From NCBI RefSeq assembly GCF_020731355.1, contig NZ_JAJFZK010000002.1, positions 62,001 through 126,000 of the forward strand: a stretch of 64,000 nt of DNA, given 5' to 3'. This DNA is from Bacillus sp. REN16 (GTDB lineage Bacteria > Bacillota > Bacilli > Bacillales > Bacillaceae_L). Below, one piece after another: positions 54,476 through 63,379 of the stretch (position 1 is its first letter; each line of letters starts with the position of its first letter). The translations under genes and the position numbers were made by a program. The notes under the pieces are model-generated. The model had not been told where the DNA came from. It did not search any database and worked only from the letters and a program-made list of their open reading frames with translations.

Positions 54476-54679
54476 TCACCAAAAAATCGTCTGATAAACC
54501 CAATTTGCCATAAAAATAAAAATCCCTGCTCCTATATTAAACCATCCTAAAATCTTACTAACTTTTTGTTCTTTCTTCATATCTGATTTTTTATAAGTCT
54601 TTACATCAAAAATGAGAATCAGAATCCCGGTCGTTATACCAAGGATGACTACGTAATTTAAATATCCGATAAAGATCAT
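54476..54679 (-). CDS. Small two-helix protein of the ger operon (D-subunit type)
   Basis: The ATG at 54679 is five bases after AAAGGAGA; the 67-residue product has two membrane helices (MIFIGYLNYVVILGITTGIL and WFNIGAGIFIFMANWVYQTIFW) with a lysine-rich loop between them. Two-helix proteins of this length are encoded at the 3' end of several germinant receptor operons (D subunits) and modulate germination. Assignment rests on size, topology and location, 25 bases after gerC. Confidence 0.7.
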   Translation of the reverse strand: MIFIGYLNYVVILGITTGILILIFDVKTYKKSDMKKEQKVSKILGWFNIGAGIFIFMANWVYQTIFW

Positions 54680-54704
54680 TTCGGCTCTCCTTTGATTCAT
54701 AAAG

Positions 54705-55937
54705 TTATTTAGCCTTTGTGCCTACTCTTCGAATTTTTGATTTACATTGAATTTCAAATGTCATATCCTTGTAAACCTCACGCCATTTCTCTTTTGTTTG
54801 AATCTGGCTATTCCAATAATCAGGTTGTTTTGCTCGAACATATTCTCCAAAGCCAAAAATATCGGATTCCTTAGCTTGTAATTTTTTAATTAAGTTCGTT
54901 GTTCCTTCTACTACCCCTCGTGAAGCTTCATCTGCGATTATATTGACAATATCCGGATTATCTAGATTTACATCATTACCACCTTCATCAATTAAACCTT
55001 CGTAGTGAATTTTTATGAACACATGAGGTTTTCCATTTCGAATTGTGGTTTTAATGGATGACATTCGCCTGTCTGCCCTTACAATTACTTTCGAGTCAGT
55101 TCCTGGTACATCAACAAACACTTCATACCCGCCTTTTTTTACCCCCATTACGGCCATGAATAAGCCGATTTCAACAGGCTTGATTGTTCCGATCATTTTG
55201 TCATCCTGAAAATAGGATAAACCCGCTATTTGATAATTTTCCTCTTTTTTTGTTTCAAGATATGGGAGGAATGTATCCTGCCCTTTGCTTTGCTGCTTTG
55301 TCCAAAACAATCCGATAAAATCCTCCGGAAACTTTCCCAACCCAACTGCATTTTCGACCATTGCCGATAAATATAATGTCGGTACACGCTCAAGCTTAGG
55401 GATAACCTTCAAAAAATGCATAGCTTCTCCCTTTGAAACCACCATCCAAGCGGTTCTTCTGATTTCAGGGTTTCTTCGTAAATAATCATTAAATCTTGTT
55501 ACCCCGTCCTTCGCAACTTCCTCACTAATCACAATTACCCGAAGATGACCGAAGAAAAGTCGATCAGCAATTTCCTGCTGTAACACCGCAATCGCGTCGT
55601 CAATGGTATGCCCAACAACACTAACAAACCAAGTTGGTTCTTGATCAGCCCCGGCACCGCCGGTTTGAGGTCCTAATGGAATTCTTCCTGGAACTGCAAT
55701 TTGAGCACTTAGTTTAATTAATCCTTCTTTGGGCTTTGGAAATTGGTTGCCTAAACCCGTTATTTGTTCATGTTCTTCTTCCTCTGAATCATTCGCCTTA
55801 TCAATGGATATACCCAAAACTACGGCTCGATGTTCAATATCATCGCTATCCCAGCATCCAGTTAAGAATAGCCCAGGTGCTAAAACGATAAGTAAGGCTT
55901 TTATCCATGTCATCCACCTATGCTTTGACACTACCAC
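54705..55937 (-). CDS. gerC: Ger(x)C family germinant receptor C subunit (lipoprotein)
   Basis: The 410-residue protein starts at GTG 55937, seven bases after AAAGGTG in the end of gerB. The signal ends in the lipobox LTGCWDSDDIEHRAVVLG near residue 28, typical of GerC. Middle signatures are SVVGHTIDDAIAVLQQEIADRLFFGHLRVIVISEEVAKDG and RRNPEIRRTAWMVVSKGEA. Unlike the C subunit at 43440-44522 it has the lipobox. It overlaps gerB by 20 bases. Confidence 0.92.
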   Translation of the reverse strand: MVVSKHRWMTWIKALLIVLAPGLFLTGCWDSDDIEHRAVVLGISIDKANDSEEEEHEQITGLGNQFPKPKEGLIKLSAQIAVPGRIPLGPQTGGAGADQEPTWFVSVVGHTIDDAIAVLQQEIADRLFFGHLRVIVISEEVAKDGVTRFNDYLRRNPEIRRTAWMVVSKGEAMHFLKVIPKLERVPTLYLSAMVENAVGLGKFPEDFIGLFWTKQQSKGQDTFLPYLETKKEENYQIAGLSYFQDDKMIGTIKPVEIGLFMAVMGVKKGGYEVFVDVPGTDSKVIVRADRRMSSIKTTIRNGKPHVFIKIHYEGLIDEGGNDVNLDNPDIVNIIADEASRGVVEGTTNLIKKLQAKESDIFGFGEYVRAKQPDYWNSQIQTKEKWREVYKDMTFEIQCKSKIRRVGTKAK

Positions 55938-57024
55938 TTTTTTTCACCTTTTTCTTTATTAGGTCGACACAAATTAAAAGGGCCGGATAACCAATTGTAA
56001 TGATCAGGCCTAGTCTTCCGAAAATTTGGATCACATCGTATAATTGCAAGATATTTTGCGGAATCATGGCGATAACAAAGACGATTGGCAATATAAAGAA
56101 AGAAAGCATCTTATGATCGCGTAATCCAACCATTTGACTTATGGAGTGAACAGTAAACATATAACTAGATAACAGTGTAGTAAATACAGCAATTACCCAG
56201 ACTGATAAAAATACAACATCTAATCGCTGAAGGATATTTCCAGGAATTGAAGTCGTACGCGCTAGTTCAAGCGTTGGCCATAGCAGATTCAGAATTTCAC
56301 CTGGACCAAATACGGCAACAGTTGCGATGACAATTAAAAGGTATAACCCGCCGGCTATAACCATTCCCCATATACTCGCATTTATCGCTTTTTGCGGATG
56401 GCGCATGAATGGAATAATCATTGTAATAATAAAAGAACCCTGGAATAATGCCGCAATGGTAAAAGCGCCAACTAAATAGTTTCCCGGTTCATTTCCAAGG
56501 ATCGGAAATAAATATAAGGTATTTGCGTTTTTTAAGGATAAAGCAACTACAATCAATGCGGGCGCTAAAACTATCGGCAAATAAAAATTATGTATATAGG
56601 CAAACACATTCATCTCATTTCTTGTAGAAAGTGCAGCTAGTATCAGCATGATAATAACAGTTACCTCTAACGGGGTTTGCTTAAGGATGGCAGTAATAAC
56701 AACTGCTCCAAATTCACGTGATGTTAATCCTGTTAAAACGGCAAAGAAGAGAATGATGACTATGTTTGGGACCTTCCCTAGCCATTTTCCTAAAATATCT
56801 TCACCATATAAAATGATCGATTTCTGTGGATGACGCATTCCTAAAAATGTAATTAATCCAAGTCCGATTGAAGCGATGGCGATACCCGATAAAGTTACAA
56901 AAGGAGCACCTGTATCGGCAGTCCGAACTGCAAAAAGTGGCAGGGCTAATAAGCCCACTCCGATAATTGTGCTAATTAAAATTGTCGTTGCTTGAATCAC
57001 TGTTATCTCTTTTGGATACTCCAC
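55918..57024 (-). CDS. gerB: Germinant receptor B subunit (GerAB family)
   Basis: The GTG at 57024 lies about eight bases after GGGAGGAGGA and gives a 368-residue protein beginning MEYPKEITVIQATTILIST; the frame extends eleven codons upstream. About ten membrane helices, with IIGVGLLALPLFAVRTADTG in the first two. It overlaps gerA by 53 bases. It is the germinant-binding permease-like subunit of operon 2. Confidence 0.9.
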   Translation of the reverse strand: MEYPKEITVIQATTILISTIIGVGLLALPLFAVRTADTGAPFVTLSGIAIASIGLGLITFLGMRHPQKSIILYGEDILGKWLGKVPNIVIILFFAVLTGLTSREFGAVVITAILKQTPLEVTVIIMLILAALSTRNEMNVFAYIHNFYLPIVLAPALIVVALSLKNANTLYLFPILGNEPGNYLVGAFTIAALFQGSFIITMIIPFMRHPQKAINASIWGMVIAGGLYLLIVIATVAVFGPGEILNLLWPTLELARTTSIPGNILQRLDVVFLSVWVIAVFTTLLSSYMFTVHSISQMVGLRDHKMLSFFILPIVFVIAMIPQNILQLYDVIQIFGRLGLIITIGYPALLICVDLIKKKVKKSGSVKA

Positions 57025-58690
57025 TAGGACGTTCCTCCTCCCATTTTTCATTCCCAACCTTGACTGGATCCAATGTGTTTTTCGGCGCCTTTGTAACTTC
57101 CTTCACCTTACCTAAGCGATCGGAGTTTTGTGGATGAAACATGGCAGGCCGTTTCGGCATCCACCAAAAAGGGGATCGAATGACAACATCCTTTAACCCT
57201 TGAAAATTACCCGGCGTAACTGGACTCATATAAGGGACTCCAAAAGATTTTAAAGAAAGCATATGATTAACAATAAAGATAACCCCAATTACCACTCCAT
57301 AAAGTCCAAAAAAAACTGCCATTATTACAATTGGAAATCTTAGCATCCGAAGCGCAAATGCTGCATCATATGCAGGTGTTGCAAAGGAACCGATTGTAGT
57401 CATTGCTATCACCACAACTGTAATTGGACTTGCAATCCCGGCCTCAACCGCTGCTTGCCCAATGACAAGAACTCCTACAATGGAAAGAGCTCCTCCTACC
57501 TGCTTAGGTAATCGGACTGTCGCTTCACGCAATATCTCCATTGCCACTTCCATGACCAATACCTCAATAACAGCTGGAAAGGGAACTCCTGCTCTTCCCC
57601 CCGCCACTGCCACAGCAAATTCGGTTGGAAGCAACTCAGGGTTAAACGAGATAAAGGATACATAGAGTGATGGAAAAATTAATGAAAAAACTAAAGCAAC
57701 CATTCGTGCAAGACGGACAAAGCTACCCATTAGAAATCTGGAAGAGTAGTCCTCCAAGGTTTGATAGAATTGATTAAATACAACCGGAACAATTAGTGCG
57801 AATGGTGATCCATCAACTAGAATTGCAACCCTGCCTTCTAAAATATTACCAACCGTCTTATCAGGTCGTTCTGTACTTTGGATCTGCGGAAAAGGGGACA
57901 TATGGTTATCCTCAATGAATTGTTCAATATACCCAGCATCAAGAATCGCATCAATATCAATTTTTCCTAATCGATTCTTCACCTCTTCCACTAACTCAGT
58001 AGTTGCAATCCCTTCAAGATAACAAATGGCTGTCGTCGATTTTGATATACGACCAATTTCCATTGTTTCAACACGGAAATCAGCCGTCTTTAATCGATTC
58101 CGTAATAACGACACATTTGTCTGCAGCGATTCGATATACCCTTCCCGCGGTCCCAAAATGACCTGTTCTGTTTCAGGTTGGGTAATCGAACGCTTTTCGA
58201 TTTTTTTCACAGTAAATTGAATGCCAGAGCCGACACCATCAATAAGAATAATGGCTTCTCCACCTAATAAAGCACTTATGATTTTTGCCAGATCCGATTC
58301 AATGGTTGTATCATTATGAAACATGGCCTCGTTTATGATGAATTCGACCACATTTTGTTTCGTAAGTTTTTCTAGTTCCGTATGAATCGGGACATACATG
58401 AATGGTTTCATAATTTCATTATTAATGACGTCTGTATCAACGATGCTTGAAAAATATACAATTGCTGCCCGAAATTTACCGTACATTTGAAATTGCCGAC
58501 AAAAGTAATCGACATTTTTCCCTAAAAGATTTTTCAGTGATTCCAGTGTTTTATCGAGGTTTTCTCCTAGTTGATCATTTTGAAGTTCTTCTACCAATTG
58601 ATGTGGAATACTATTTTCTTTTTGTACTGATGCCTCAATTGTTTTATTTGACCTTCGTTTCGGACTCCTCTTAATAGTGGACCACGACAT
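56972..58690 (-). CDS. gerA: Germinant receptor A subunit (GerAA family)
   Basis: The 572-residue protein starts at ATG 58690 after GAGGTAAC. The soluble domain includes REGYIESLQTNVSLLRNRLKT; FPQIQSTERPDKTVGNILEGRVAILVDGSPFALIVP is the junction signature; GRAGVPFPAVIEVLVMEVAMEILREA and RLPKQVGGALSIVGVLVIG are membrane-domain signatures. The C-terminus has a ~60-residue polar tail absent from the A subunit at 45629-47113. Operon 2 is gerA-gerB-gerC plus the small D-type gene. Confidence 0.92.
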   Translation of the reverse strand: MSWSTIKRSPKRRSNKTIEASVQKENSIPHQLVEELQNDQLGENLDKTLESLKNLLGKNVDYFCRQFQMYGKFRAAIVYFSSIVDTDVINNEIMKPFMYVPIHTELEKLTKQNVVEFIINEAMFHNDTTIESDLAKIISALLGGEAIILIDGVGSGIQFTVKKIEKRSITQPETEQVILGPREGYIESLQTNVSLLRNRLKTADFRVETMEIGRISKSTTAICYLEGIATTELVEEVKNRLGKIDIDAILDAGYIEQFIEDNHMSPFPQIQSTERPDKTVGNILEGRVAILVDGSPFALIVPVVFNQFYQTLEDYSSRFLMGSFVRLARMVALVFSLIFPSLYVSFISFNPELLPTEFAVAVAGGRAGVPFPAVIEVLVMEVAMEILREATVRLPKQVGGALSIVGVLVIGQAAVEAGIASPITVVVIAMTTIGSFATPAYDAAFALRMLRFPIVIMAVFFGLYGVVIGVIFIVNHMLSLKSFGVPYMSPVTPGNFQGLKDVVIRSPFWWMPKRPAMFHPQNSDRLGKVKEVTKAPKNTLDPVKVGNEKWEEERPSGVSKRDNSDSSNDNFN

Positions 58691-58798
58691 TGCGTTACCT
58701 CTTTCTTCAAAAGAGACATTTTTTAATATATTCCTCCATAATTGGAAAATTATTCTCCATAAATACCTGGTTCGAATACTGAATGCTGTTGTTTGCTG

Positions 58799-58872
58799 CT
58801 ATCGCGCAATTATCCAGATTAAAGCGCAATTACTCGAAATAAAGCGCATTTACACCAATTTAAAACGCAATC
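58799..58872. repeat. GCGC-core phased repeat, array 2 (four half-units)
   Basis: Cores at 58804, 58824, 58844 and 58865 (the last degenerate, ACGCAAT), spacing 20, 20 and 21 bases, beginning with CTATCGCGCAATTA. It lies between gerA and the NERD gene, which are divergent, about 100 bases from each start. Confidence 0.85.
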
Positions 58873-58976
58873 CCATGGATTGACCATATAAACATATAAA
58901 TTTTTTCTCGAATCTTGCAGGATTTTGATGTTTTTTATTGAATAAATAACCTATTAAATCCGAAGGAGCTAACAAA

Positions 58977-59942
58977 ATGACAAAAGAAAGAAAATTGCCG
59001 AAACAAATTGAACAAATCAAAGCCTTGCGTATACGTCTATCAAAGTCACATCCAAAATATGATCTTGTTGAGGAAGATTTTCGGAAAAGGATGAGTGGAT
59101 ATAAGGGGGAAAGATCGTTAGACTATTATCTAAAGTTTCTTCCCGAAAAAAAATACCGGATTTTAAAAGGACTTCGTCTTCTTGATAATTCAACGAATAC
59201 CCACTTCGAAATAGATAACCTTCTTATCTCAAAATCCCTAATTCTGGACCTTGATGCAAAAAATCATAAAGGTGAGATATATTTTGATTATCAATTTAGC
59301 CAAATGCATCAGACCTATGACAATATAAAAAATACGTATGCTTGTCCTCTTACTCAATTACACCGCCATCAACTACAAATTAAAAGACTGTTACAATTTT
59401 ATAAAATACCAACGATACCAATTGAATCATTGGTTGTATTCACAAATCTTTCTACCACCCTTACTTCATCACTAAATCATCCACATGCACATAAAATAAT
59501 CCACAGTGCCAGTCTTCTTTCGAAAATAGAACAATTTGAGAAAATCTACAGAAAAGAAACCCTTGAGAGTAAACATATTCAAAAATTGACCAAATTGTTG
59601 CTACGCTTAAATACACCATTTGATGGAAATATTCTGGATCGGTTTGGGATTAAAGTTTGTGAACTTTTAAAGGGAGTACACTGTCCTATATGTGAAGCAT
59701 TACCTATGGCAAGAACGCCTCGTAAGTGGAAATGTCTTAAGTGCGGATATTCCTCATTTGATGCGTACCATGACTCCGTTTCACATTATTTTCTTCTAAC
59801 AGGAAACCAAATCACCAATCAAAAACTACGAGATTTTTTACTTCTTCCATCCAGGCATTCAGCTAGAAATATATTAAATTCCTGGAATTTAACACACGAA
59901 GGAAAAACAAAAGGTAGTGTTTATTCTTATCGAGAAGAGTGA
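58977..59942 (+). CDS. NERD-domain nuclease-like protein with C-terminal zinc ribbon
   Basis: The 321-residue protein starts at ATG 58977 after GAAGGAGC. The nuclease-related domain (about 35-150) shows GYKGERSLDYYLKFL, NTHFEIDNLLISKSLILDLDAKNHKGEIYFD (E-I-D and D-x-K like the catalytic acidic residues and Lys of the PD-(D/E)xK fold). Residues 235-262 form a zinc-binding pair CPICEALP and CLKC. DNA processing is inferred from the fold only. Phased repeats lie on both sides of the gene. Confidence 0.78.
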   Translation: MTKERKLPKQIEQIKALRIRLSKSHPKYDLVEEDFRKRMSGYKGERSLDYYLKFLPEKKYRILKGLRLLDNSTNTHFEIDNLLISKSLILDLDAKNHKGEIYFDYQFSQMHQTYDNIKNTYACPLTQLHRHQLQIKRLLQFYKIPTIPIESLVVFTNLSTTLTSSLNHPHAHKIIHSASLLSKIEQFEKIYRKETLESKHIQKLTKLLLRLNTPFDGNILDRFGIKVCELLKGVHCPICEALPMARTPRKWKCLKCGYSSFDAYHDSVSHYFLLTGNQITNQKLRDFLLLPSRHSARNILNSWNLTHEGKTKGSVYSYREE

Positions 59943-59955
59943 ATTTTTTTCGACG

Positions 59956-59996
59956 CAAAAAGCCCAAGATTGTTGGAAATATCCACTTTCTTGGGT
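59956..59996. terminator. Hairpin after the NERD gene, likely terminator of the hydrolase transcript
   Basis: CCCAAGA (59963-59969) pairs with TCTTGGG (59989-59995). On the minus strand it is followed by CTTTTT, so it suits transcription from the hydrolase gene at 60151-60756, whose 3' untranslated region would contain array 3. Confidence 0.65.
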
Positions 59997-60015
59997 TAAA
60001 AATCTGTTCATATTT

Positions 60016-60134
60016 TGTTATCGCGCATAAATTTAAAATAAAGCGCAATTCCTCAAAACTAATGCGCATTTCTCTTTTGCTATCGCGCAATTATTAAAAA
60101 TAAAGCGCATTTCCAGCAAATTAAAACGCAATTA
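60016..60134. repeat. GCGC-core phased repeat, array 3 (six half-units)
   Basis: Cores at 60023, 60043, 60064, 60085, 60105 and 60126, spacing 20, 21, 21, 20, 21. It is two copies of a 62-bp block, each starting TTGTTATCGCGCA or TTGCTATCGCGCA. Same orientation as array 2, opposite to array 1. Confidence 0.87.
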
Positions 60135-60150
60135 GCCAAAAAAGCCTGAT

Positions 60151-60756
60151 TTAGAAATGTTTTTTATACCATTCTGAAGCTGCTGCGACTTCTGTTCCTG
60201 TTAACATGTGACCATTGTTTTCCCAGTGGATTTCGACGTCTGCATTTGCATTTTGTAAGAGATCTTGAAGGTCAATTGTTTCCTGTGCAGGACAGATTGG
60301 GTCATTTTTACCGGCTGTGATAAAGACTGGTGTGCCCGTAAGTTCCGGTAGTTCAATATCGCGTCTTGGCACCATCGGATGATGGAGGATTGCTCCTTTT
60401 AATGCATTCTTGTAATGGAACATTAAGCTACCAGCAATATTGGCTCCATTTGAATATCCGATTGCTATGATGTTATCTCGATCAAAGGAATATTTCGCTG
60501 CTGCTTCATCAAGAAATTCATTTAATTCTTTTGTTCGATAAATAAGATCCTCCATATCAAAAATCCCTTCAGCTAAACGGCGGAAAAAGCGGGGCATACC
60601 ATTTTCAGATACATTTCCACGAACACTTAATACAGGTGCCTCTTCATCAATATGTGGTGCCAGTGGCAATAAATCAGATTCTGTTCCTCCTGTTCCATGC
60701 AATAACAGAAGTGTTGGTTTTGTTTTATCTTTACCTTCACGGAAAATGTGCTTCAT
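60151..60756 (-). CDS. Alpha/beta hydrolase, phospholipase/carboxylesterase family (MhqD-like)
   Basis: The ATG at 60756 follows GGAGGGAATTACA; the product is 201 residues. The oxyanion HGTGG motif lies near residue 20, the nucleophile Ser is in GYSNG (near 104), the Asp in AGKNDPICP and the His in NNGHMLTG, completing the triad. It resembles B. subtilis MhqD (YodD), a hydrolase induced by quinones. The substrate is unproven. Confidence 0.83.
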   Translation of the reverse strand: MKHIFREGKDKTKPTLLLLHGTGGTESDLLPLAPHIDEEAPVLSVRGNVSENGMPRFFRRLAEGIFDMEDLIYRTKELNEFLDEAAAKYSFDRDNIIAIGYSNGANIAGSLMFHYKNALKGAILHHPMVPRRDIELPELTGTPVFITAGKNDPICPAQETIDLQDLLQNANADVEIHWENNGHMLTGTEVAAASEWYKKHF

Positions 60757-60928
60757 TGTAATTCCCTCCATACAAAAATAATCTTTCTAGTATTTCCTAT
60801 CATATTTAAAAAATAGATTGAAATTAAATATCTTAAGTTCAAGGTAATGTACTATCCCCTTTTTGTCAAATGTCATAAAACAAGGACAAGCCACATATCC
60901 TTTTATATACGTTTTTAGGAGGGGCAGT

Positions 60929-61417
60929 ATGAGTCGAAAATTAATTTTCGTGTTTATTTTACTAGCATTTTTAATAGGATGCACTTCAAATTCGAAGACA
61001 GCGTCAGAACTATACATCACTCTTGATCAGGATCTTTCACAGAAGGACCGGGCTTTGTTAGATAGCTTACAAAGTCATGTGCAAAAATTTATTCAACTAA
61101 ATAATGAACTCGAAATGCTTATAGATGATATGAAAAAAAATGATGAACTTGAGGCTGCCGTTGAAACAATGCAAATTGCAAACGAAGAAGCTATGTACAT
61201 TTTTAACTTAATTGAGCTCGATGATCAGCCAACTAATAAAAGTTTGAATGAACTAAGGAATCAGGTTCAAGCCACAATTGAAAAATATATGAAGGCTATG
61301 AACAAGCAGCTTAAAGGGATTTCAACAGGTGATCCAAAGATGACGGATCAAGCCTATGATGAAATAAAATTAATTAATGAGGAATTTGAAAAATTAGATC
61401 TTTCAATGAAAGGTTAA
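60929..61417 (+). CDS. Small helical lipoprotein of unknown function
   Basis: The ATG at 60929 follows TAGGAGGGGC; the product is 162 residues. MSRKLIFVFILLAFLIGCTS has lipobox FLIGC. The mature part is coiled-coil-like with many Glu, Lys and Leu (LLDSLQSHVQKFIQLNNELEMLIDDMKK), and the end reads LINEEFEKLDLSMKG. I do not recognise the family. It is anchored to the outer face of the membrane and lies 74 bases before the DUF3231 gene on the same strand. Confidence 0.7.
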   Translation: MSRKLIFVFILLAFLIGCTSNSKTASELYITLDQDLSQKDRALLDSLQSHVQKFIQLNNELEMLIDDMKKNDELEAAVETMQIANEEAMYIFNLIELDDQPTNKSLNELRNQVQATIEKYMKAMNKQLKGISTGDPKMTDQAYDEIKLINEEFEKLDLSMKG

Positions 61418-61491
61418 TTGCCTTCATGTTAAGAATAGAAATCAATATTTAACCTATACTACTTTATATGAAGATTTGAGGAGGTGGCCTC

Positions 61492-62499
61492 ATGGAAAAG
61501 AATAATGTTCGCTTATCAAGTGCTGAGATAAGTGGATTATGGACATCTTTTTTGCAGGGTAGTATGACTGTTTGTTTAATAAAATATTTTCTTCATCATC
61601 TAAAGGATGATGAACTTAAACCTATTTTGGACGAGTCCTATCGAATATATAGTGGACAAATGAAAGAAATAAAACGGATTTTTACAGAGGAGAAGATTCC
61701 GATACCCGATGCGTTTGGTGATGAGGATTTGAACCTGTCTGCCCCGCCACTTTTTTACGATCCATTTGGGTTAACTTTTATTTATGCAATGTCTCGAATG
61801 AATATGGTTAATTTTAGCTTCACCACTTCAAATATGGCTAGACAAGATGTTCGATCGTTTTTTTCAAATTGCCTTACAGATGCATTGAATCAATATAATG
61901 AGGCTACACAGCTAATGCTTGAAAAGGGAATTTACGACAGGCCGCCAATGGTCGTCTATCCTACAAAAAATGAGTATATTGAAAAGAATAGCTATTTAAC
62001 GAAGATCATTGGTGAAAAAAGACCTTTAAATGTAATCGAAATTACGGATTTGTTTTTTAATATAGAACGGAATTATTTTGCAATTGTACTTTGTATGGGA
62101 TTTCAACAGGTGGTTCAAGACAAAGAAATCTTAGATTTTATAAAAGAAGGAAGAGAGATTTCTGAGAAACAAATAACTTTTATAAATGATTTATTAAAAG
62201 AGGAGAATCTTATGGGCACCACGTCTATCCCAATGGAGGTGACAGTTTCAACCGCTTCTCCTTTCTCCGACAAACTAATTTTGACTCTATTCCATGCTTT
62301 AAACGGAATTGATATTACTCTGCTTGGCCATGCCCAAGCATTATCGATGAGAACGGATTTAGTTGCATTTTATTCAAAAACAATTGGCGAGATTTTCTTA
62401 TATGCCGCTAAAGGATTTAAAATGCTAGTCGAACGCAGATGGTTACAGGAACCACCCCAAAATCTAGATCGAAGTAAATTAAATAACATTCATAAATAA
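61492..62499 (+). CDS. DUF3231 family protein
   Basis: The 335-residue protein starts at ATG 61492 after GAGGAGGTGGC. Two similar halves (about 1-165 and 175-325) share LSSAEISGLW / LNVIEITDLF starts and AMSRMNMVNFSF- and FHALNGIDITLLG-type helices, as expected for the tandem four-helix architecture of DUF3231. These are common in Bacillus spore formers; the function is unknown. It shares its terminator with the regulator gene. Confidence 0.78.
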   Translation: MEKNNVRLSSAEISGLWTSFLQGSMTVCLIKYFLHHLKDDELKPILDESYRIYSGQMKEIKRIFTEEKIPIPDAFGDEDLNLSAPPLFYDPFGLTFIYAMSRMNMVNFSFTTSNMARQDVRSFFSNCLTDALNQYNEATQLMLEKGIYDRPPMVVYPTKNEYIEKNSYLTKIIGEKRPLNVIEITDLFFNIERNYFAIVLCMGFQQVVQDKEILDFIKEGREISEKQITFINDLLKEENLMGTTSIPMEVTVSTASPFSDKLILTLFHALNGIDITLLGHAQALSMRTDLVAFYSKTIGEIFLYAAKGFKMLVERRWLQEPPQNLDRSKLNNIHK

Positions 62500-62532
62500 A
62501 CGACGGGCAACTGTGAGGCTCGTCGTTTATTT
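62494..62532. terminator. Bidirectional terminator between DUF3231 and the RpiR gene
   Basis: AAATAAACGACGGGC pairs with GCTCGTCGTTTATTT with one mismatch. The stop codons of both genes lie in the stem. Confidence 0.88.
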
Positions 62533-63375
62533 ATGGAAAATTTGAAACCTATCCCACACTTCTTCCAAATCTGTAAGATGTTTTTCTATTTCTTTCCGCT
62601 TCTTTCGACCAACCGCTGTTAATAAAGCATTTACTAAACTTAACGGCGCGACAAAAGAATCTATATAGGATGGCATTTCACTCGGCGAGCAAAGTGTAAT
62701 ATTGGAATAAGGAATCAAAGGAGAAAACATCGTATCTGTGATAGCAATTACATTTGCCCCACGTTCTTTTGCAAAAGAGATTGCATCAATAGTATTTTTC
62801 GTATATCTCGCATAGCTAATTCCTATTACAATATCCCCTTCTGTTATTCGAAATAGCTTTTCGGAAATACCATTTGGGTTTCTTATTAATTCCGTATTTT
62901 GGAATAACAGGTCTAAATAAAATTCCATAAAGAAACCTAGTGAAACCGCACTTCGATTCGCAACAATAAAGATCCTTTTAGCATCGATAATAGCTTGAAC
63001 AGCCTGATGGAATGCTATTATGTCAAATTGATCAGCCATTTTTTGGATTCGGACTATTTCCTCCTGAAACATTTCGTAAACAGCTTTATCCTCCGAATCA
63101 TAAATATCATCAGAGATTTTTAGTCTTTCCACAGTAGTAAGCTGTCTTTTTACAGAATCCTGCATTGCTTTTTGCCATTCGGGATACCCGCTATATCCAA
63201 GAAATGTAGAAAATCGAACAACGGTTGCTTCACTAACCTCTGCCATTTTCGCCAACTGGCCTACTGTAAAAAATGGAACTGATTCTGCATTGTCTAAAAC
63301 ATACTTTGCAATTTTACGTTGGGATTTACTCATTTCTGGTAATTTATTTGTGATGATTTGGTACACTTCTTGCAT
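62527..63375 (-). CDS. RpiR-family transcriptional regulator (HTH-SIS)
   Basis: The 282-residue protein has an N-terminal helix-turn-helix (SKSQRKIAKYVLDNAESVPFFTVGQLAKMAEVSEATVVRF) and a SIS domain from about 120 (AKRIFIVANRSAVSLGFFMEFYLDLLF and SYARYTKNTIDAISFAKERGANVIAITD), which binds a sugar phosphate or related effector. It starts at ATG 63375, only four bases after the stop of the aminotransferase gene, so the two are probably one operon and the regulator may control it. Confidence 0.88.
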   Translation of the reverse strand: MQEVYQIITNKLPEMSKSQRKIAKYVLDNAESVPFFTVGQLAKMAEVSEATVVRFSTFLGYSGYPEWQKAMQDSVKRQLTTVERLKISDDIYDSEDKAVYEMFQEEIVRIQKMADQFDIIAFHQAVQAIIDAKRIFIVANRSAVSLGFFMEFYLDLLFQNTELIRNPNGISEKLFRITEGDIVIGISYARYTKNTIDAISFAKERGANVIAITDTMFSPLIPYSNITLCSPSEMPSYIDSFVAPLSLVNALLTAVGRKKRKEIEKHLTDLEEVWDRFQIFHK

Positions 63376-63379
63376 CTTA

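Noticed and set aside
59956-59996. Terminator of the NERD gene on the plus strand
   Set aside because: After the stem the plus strand reads TTAAAAATC without a T run; the minus strand has the T run, so it suits the opposite transcript.
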